Below, piece after piece: positions 61,575 through 64,000 of a DNA stretch of 64,000 nucleotides. Position numbers and translations under genes: made by a program. The notes beneath the pieces were generated by a model. The model saw only the letters and a program-made list of their open reading frames with translations. It was not told the DNA's origin and searched no databases. Each line of letters starts with the position of its first letter. The stretch's first letter is position 1. This DNA comes from Methanosarcina sp. MTP4. Lineage in GTDB: Archaea; Halobacteriota; Methanosarcinia; Methanosarcinales; Methanosarcinaceae. The DNA is taken from assembly GCF_000970045.1 (NCBI RefSeq), contig NZ_CP009505.1, positions 1,488,001 through 1,552,000 of the forward strand. The letters run 5' to 3'.

Positions 61575-62504
61575 TCATAAAATATTTTTCATGTACCCCA
61601 GGATATCCACGGCGGGATTTATCCCCCAGGAATCGAAGATGCCTTTTCCTGAAGGCGTCCCGTTAACTTCCAGGATTTTCTGGCCACTCTGGTTTCCACT
61701 CTCCTCTTCCGTACCCTCTATGATATCCACACCCGCAAAAACAGCCCCGATTGCTTTAGCTGCTTTTTCTGCAAGGGTTTTTTGCTCTTCGGTCAGCACG
61801 CAGCGGTCCGCGCTTCCGCCCTGGCTGAGGTTGTTCACCCAGGAACCGGCAGGAGCCCTGCGGTAAATGGCCCCGACGGTTTTGCCTCCGACCACAAAAG
61901 CCCTGATGTCCCTGCCCGGGTTTTCAATGAACTCCTGAATGTAGAGCATTCCCCTTTCTGCAAGCAGGGCTTCCAGGGCCTCTTCCACGGGAACAGGCTG
62001 GCTTTTCCGGTCAGAAAAAAGGACTTCTCCGTCCCTTACCCTTACAATATCCTTTCCCTTGTACCCGAAAACAGGTTTTATGACCGCGTCCCCGAACCCT
62101 GAGACAACCTTCAAGGCAGCGCTGGAGCTCTGTACGGCTTCGGTTTCGGGCACAGGAAGCCCGGTTTTTGCCAGGAGCCAGGAAGCGTGGTATTTGTTGG
62201 CGGCGTTCTGGATTGCTTCGGGGGAATTGATGACCGGGATTCCTTCCGCTTCAAGCTCCCTCAGGATGTCGAACCTGAAAGAAACCCCTTCCAGGGTGCC
62301 TGCTCCAACGTCCCGCACGACCACGGCGTCAAGGTCGCTAAGGCGGGTTTCCCCTACTTTAAAATCAATTTGTGAGTTTATGCTGACCTCTGCGCTCCTG
62401 AGGTCAAGAATAAGAGGAAAAAAGCCTTCTTCCCGGGCTGCCTCGATCAGGGCCCGGGCCGTCCAGTCCTCAGGGTCGGTTACTACAATCCCTATTTTTT
62501 TCAT
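61575..62504 (-). CDS. RimK-family ATP-grasp ligase, probably tetrahydromethanopterin:glutamate ligase
   Basis: A 309-residue RimK-type ATP-grasp enzyme. Key segments are [20 protein letters not shown] (ATP-grasp lead-in), [16 protein letters not shown] (nucleotide lysine), [20 protein letters not shown], and the metal-binding end [13 protein letters not shown]. In Methanosarcina a member of this family (MptN) adds glutamate to tetrahydromethanopterin to give tetrahydrosarcinapterin; other members (CofF, RimK) glutamylate F420 or proteins. The single-domain length fits MptN best, but I cannot distinguish it from CofF by eye. Confidence 0.8.
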   Translation of the reverse strand: MKKIGIVVTDPEDWTARALIEAAREEGFFPLILDLRSAEVSINSQIDFKVGETRLSDLDAVVVRDVGAGTLEGVSFRFDILRELEAEGIPVINSPEAIQNAANKYHASWLLAKTGLPVPETEAVQSSSAALKVVSGFGDAVIKPVFGYKGKDIVRVRDGEVLFSDRKSQPVPVEEALEALLAERGMLYIQEFIENPGRDIRAFVVGGKTVGAIYRRAPAGSWVNNLSQGGSADRCVLTEEQKTLAEKAAKAIGAVFAGVDIIEGTEEESGNQSGQKILEVNGTPSGKGIFDSWGINPAVDILGYMKNIL

Positions 62505-63005
62505 AGGGTAAAATCTGAGCTTTTCCTGATTAAGTTTACGATAAAACAGGAGCAGGATGTTTAAAATTTCTGACAGGGCAAATTATTTTTATAACTTTTT
62601 GGCACTTTCCTGAAACTGTTTCAGTTTTAGTTCTGGTGCCCATCGTTAGCTTTTCGAATATAATTCGTTAGCTAAATAATATGCTTTATGTTACTTGATC
62701 TTGTTTTACTACCTTGCATAGCAAACATGAGCGGAGGTAAACCCACCGAATTTGCAAGTTTGAGCATTTTCCTCCAAAAAAAAGCTAAGGCTGACTTCAA
62801 CAAAGTTCTTTCCAGGTATCATGCTGCCTTCAGAGGTTTTACGCTGCCTCAAGTCAGCCTTTGCTTGAAAACAGTCCTCAAACCTTAACTGAGAATCTCT
62901 TCTCTCTGAGCTTCTCCGCATGCGGTTCTTTTAGGGTTTTAGGGGCTGCCCTCAGTTCTCCGGGATCTCAGTTTTAGGGACTTCAATTTTCCGGGCTTAC
63001 CTCTG
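62505..63005. other. Intergenic region, no convincing gene
   Basis: AT-rich near 62640-62690, then a short open frame at 62688-62888 on the plus strand that lacks a ribosome-binding site and known motifs. A CTTCTCCGCATGCGGTTCTT segment at 62907-62930 suggests an old mobile-element or structured relic. Nothing here can be assigned with confidence. Confidence 0.35.
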
Positions 63006-63151
63006 CTCCTTTCTTTCTCCCCTTCCTCTTTTTTCTTTCTTTCTCCCCTTCCTCTTTTTTCTTTCTTTCTCCCCTTCCTCTTTTTTCCTTCTCTTCTTTC
63101 TATTTCCTTTTCCTCTTCCTCTTTCTCCTTTTTCTCATCCTTTTCTTCTCT
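63006..63151. repeat. Homopyrimidine tract with three exact 26-bp repeats
   Basis: The plus strand is almost purely C/T for about 145 bp. The 26-bp unit starting CTTTCTTTCTCCCCTTCCTC and ending TTTTTT occurs exactly three times at 63009-63086. It begins just after the iscU stop on the minus strand, so the transcript would be purine-rich. It could adopt triplex (H-DNA) structure or act as a terminator region. Confidence 0.85.
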
Positions 63152-63164
63152 AAGGGCCGGGTTT

Positions 63165-63557
63165 TTACTGCTGTTTCTCTTCCCAGGGCTCAAGTCCCTG
63201 CTTTTTCCTATATTCGTTGATCGCCATGTGGATGGCTTCCTTGGAGACCACCGAGCACTCCAGTTTTCCGGGAGGCAGGCCCCCAAGGGCTTCGGAAACG
63301 GCTTCGTTTGTCAGGTCCCAGGCTTCTTCCAGGGTTTTTCCCTTGATCAGTTCCGTTGCCATGCTGCTCGATGCGATTGCCGCCGCGCAGCCGAAGGTCT
63401 TGAACTTCACGTCCTCGATGCGGTTGTCCTTTATCTTAAGGAAAATTTTCATGAAATCCCCGTGAGGGTTTCCGGCTTCCCCCACTCCGTCGGAGTCTTC
63501 GATTTCTCCCACGTTTCGCGGGTTTGTGAAGTGGTCCATTACCTTTTCATTATACAC
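63165..63557 (-). CDS. iscU: IscU-like iron-sulfur cluster scaffold lacking the first ligand cysteine
   Basis: 130 residues aligning with IscU along its length (MYNEKVMDHFTNPRNVGEIE...). IscU receives sulfur from IscS and assembles 2Fe-2S clusters on three cysteines. The second (FKTFGCAAAIASSS) and third (KLECSVVSKEAI) are present, but the first, in the usual GNPxCGD segment, is missing: the sequence reads GNPHGDFM. The conserved aspartate is retained. The Leu-His before the third cysteine is Leu-Glu. It follows iscS by 51 bp on the same strand. Function may be altered or use histidine as ligand. Confidence 0.88.
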   Translation of the reverse strand: MYNEKVMDHFTNPRNVGEIEDSDGVGEAGNPHGDFMKIFLKIKDNRIEDVKFKTFGCAAAIASSSMATELIKGKTLEEAWDLTNEAVSEALGGLPPGKLECSVVSKEAIHMAINEYRKKQGLEPWEEKQQ

Positions 63558-63608
63558 CCGATTTCCTCCTGGAATTTGTTTCTCACGTGCTTGCTTCAGG
63601 CTATTGGC

Positions 63609-64000
63609 TCAGGTTGTCGGCTTATAGAACGGGGACATTGCTCTCAACTTCTCGACAACTTCCGGCAGCAGCTCGAGCACGTAGTCTATATCCTCTTCGC
63701 TGTTGGCGTCCCCCAGGGTCAGGCGAAGGGTCCCCTGAGCGATTTCCGGAGAGAGCCCGATTGCGGTGAGCACATGCGAAGGGCCGACCGAACCCGAGGA
63801 ACAGGCGCTTCCCGTAGACCCGCAGATCCCTGCCTGATCGAGCATGAGCAGCAGGGACTCTCCCTCAATAAACTCGAAGCTGAAGTTCAGGTTCCCAGGC
63901 AGGCGCTTTTCCGGGTGCCCGTTCAGCCGGGTATGGGGAATTTCCAGGACGCCTACCCTGAGCCGGTCCCGAAGCTTCATTATCTTTTTATTATGGGTTT
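63609..64000 (-). CDS. iscS: Cysteine desulfurase IscS, C-terminal part
   Basis: The frame runs from the stop at 63609 through the right edge, giving about 130 C-terminal residues. It has the sulfur-accepting cysteine loop ICGSTGSACSSGSVGPSHVL and the family motif NGHPEKRLPGNLNFSFEFIE. IscS removes sulfur from cysteine using PLP and hands it to IscU, encoded directly downstream. The methionine at 63980 is internal: the preceding codons (HNKKI) continue the alignment. The PLP lysine domain lies outside the window. Confidence 0.93.
   Translation of the reverse strand, partial: THNKKIMKLRDRLRVGVLEIPHTRLNGHPEKRLPGNLNFSFEFIEGESLLLMLDQAGICGSTGSACSSGSVGPSHVLTAIGLSPEIAQGTLRLTLGDANSEEDIDYVLELLPEVVEKLRAMSPFYKPTT

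Noticed and set aside
62688-62888. 66-codon open frame (MLLDLVLLPCIANMSGG...)
   Set aside because: No ribosome-binding site, low-complexity content and no motif; possibly a relic, but not supported as a gene.
63609-63980. Complete small protein starting at 63980
   Set aside because: The frame continues through the right edge, and the sequence is the C-terminal part of a cysteine desulfurase.

Overview
The window comes from a methanogenic archaeon of the genus Methanosarcina, probably close to M. acetivorans. The main evidence is a coenzyme M locus (cysteate synthase, a fused sulfopyruvate decarboxylase, methanogenesis marker 16), a RimK-like ligase resembling MptN, membrane-bound archaeal LonB, archaeal TATA-box promoters with several leaderless starts, and long AT-rich intergenic regions full of short tandem repeats. 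I infer the species only from gene content; no database search was possible.

Layout. 0-4 kb: the tail of a CcmF-like gene, an HTH regulator behind a long leader, a ubiquitin-like SAMP gene coupled to a 42-residue ORF, and a duplicated tRNA Val-Phe-Gly cluster. 4-9 kb: coenzyme M genes. 9-15 kb: four TPR genes, a zinc-ribbon protein and a small membrane protein built from two LonB-like transmembrane hairpins. 15-21 kb: lonB, an IS200/IS605-like relic rich in hairpins, then tldD-tldE. 21-24 kb: two universal stress proteins around a Gate-domain membrane protein. 24-30 kb: a five-gene operon joining a CO dehydrogenase (CooS), a CooF-like protein, a formate-dehydrogenase-like molybdoenzyme and two more Fe-S proteins. 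30-37 kb: Trm112-like protein, a membrane protein, pyrG, a lipoprotein, an ATPase-nuclease fusion with a palindrome over its start codon, and a membrane S16 protease.

37-51 kb is a type I restriction-modification island. hsdM lies at one end and hsdR at the other, on the same strand. Between them are an AlbA_2/Schlafen-type ATPase, a membrane protein coupled to hsdS, a DUF6884-like gene overlapping a large GIY-YIG/HEPN/TPR fusion, a two-repeat unknown protein and mobile-element debris. 51-58 kb holds poorly characterised and surface proteins (beta-helix, HEAT repeats with a sorting-like C-terminus). 58-64 kb returns to housekeeping: truD, a transglutaminase-like protein, pth2, an mptN-like ligase, iscU and the 3' part of iscS.

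The best candidates for undescribed systems are the CooS/formate-dehydrogenase operon (a soluble complex that would turn CO into formate), the DUF6884 plus GIY-YIG-HEPN-TPR pair inside the hsd locus, and the duplicated LonB-anchor protein. A dispersed hairpin family with compensatory base changes, and a palindromic operator-like site shared by the ATPase gene and a decayed second copy, are the most notable non-coding signals.
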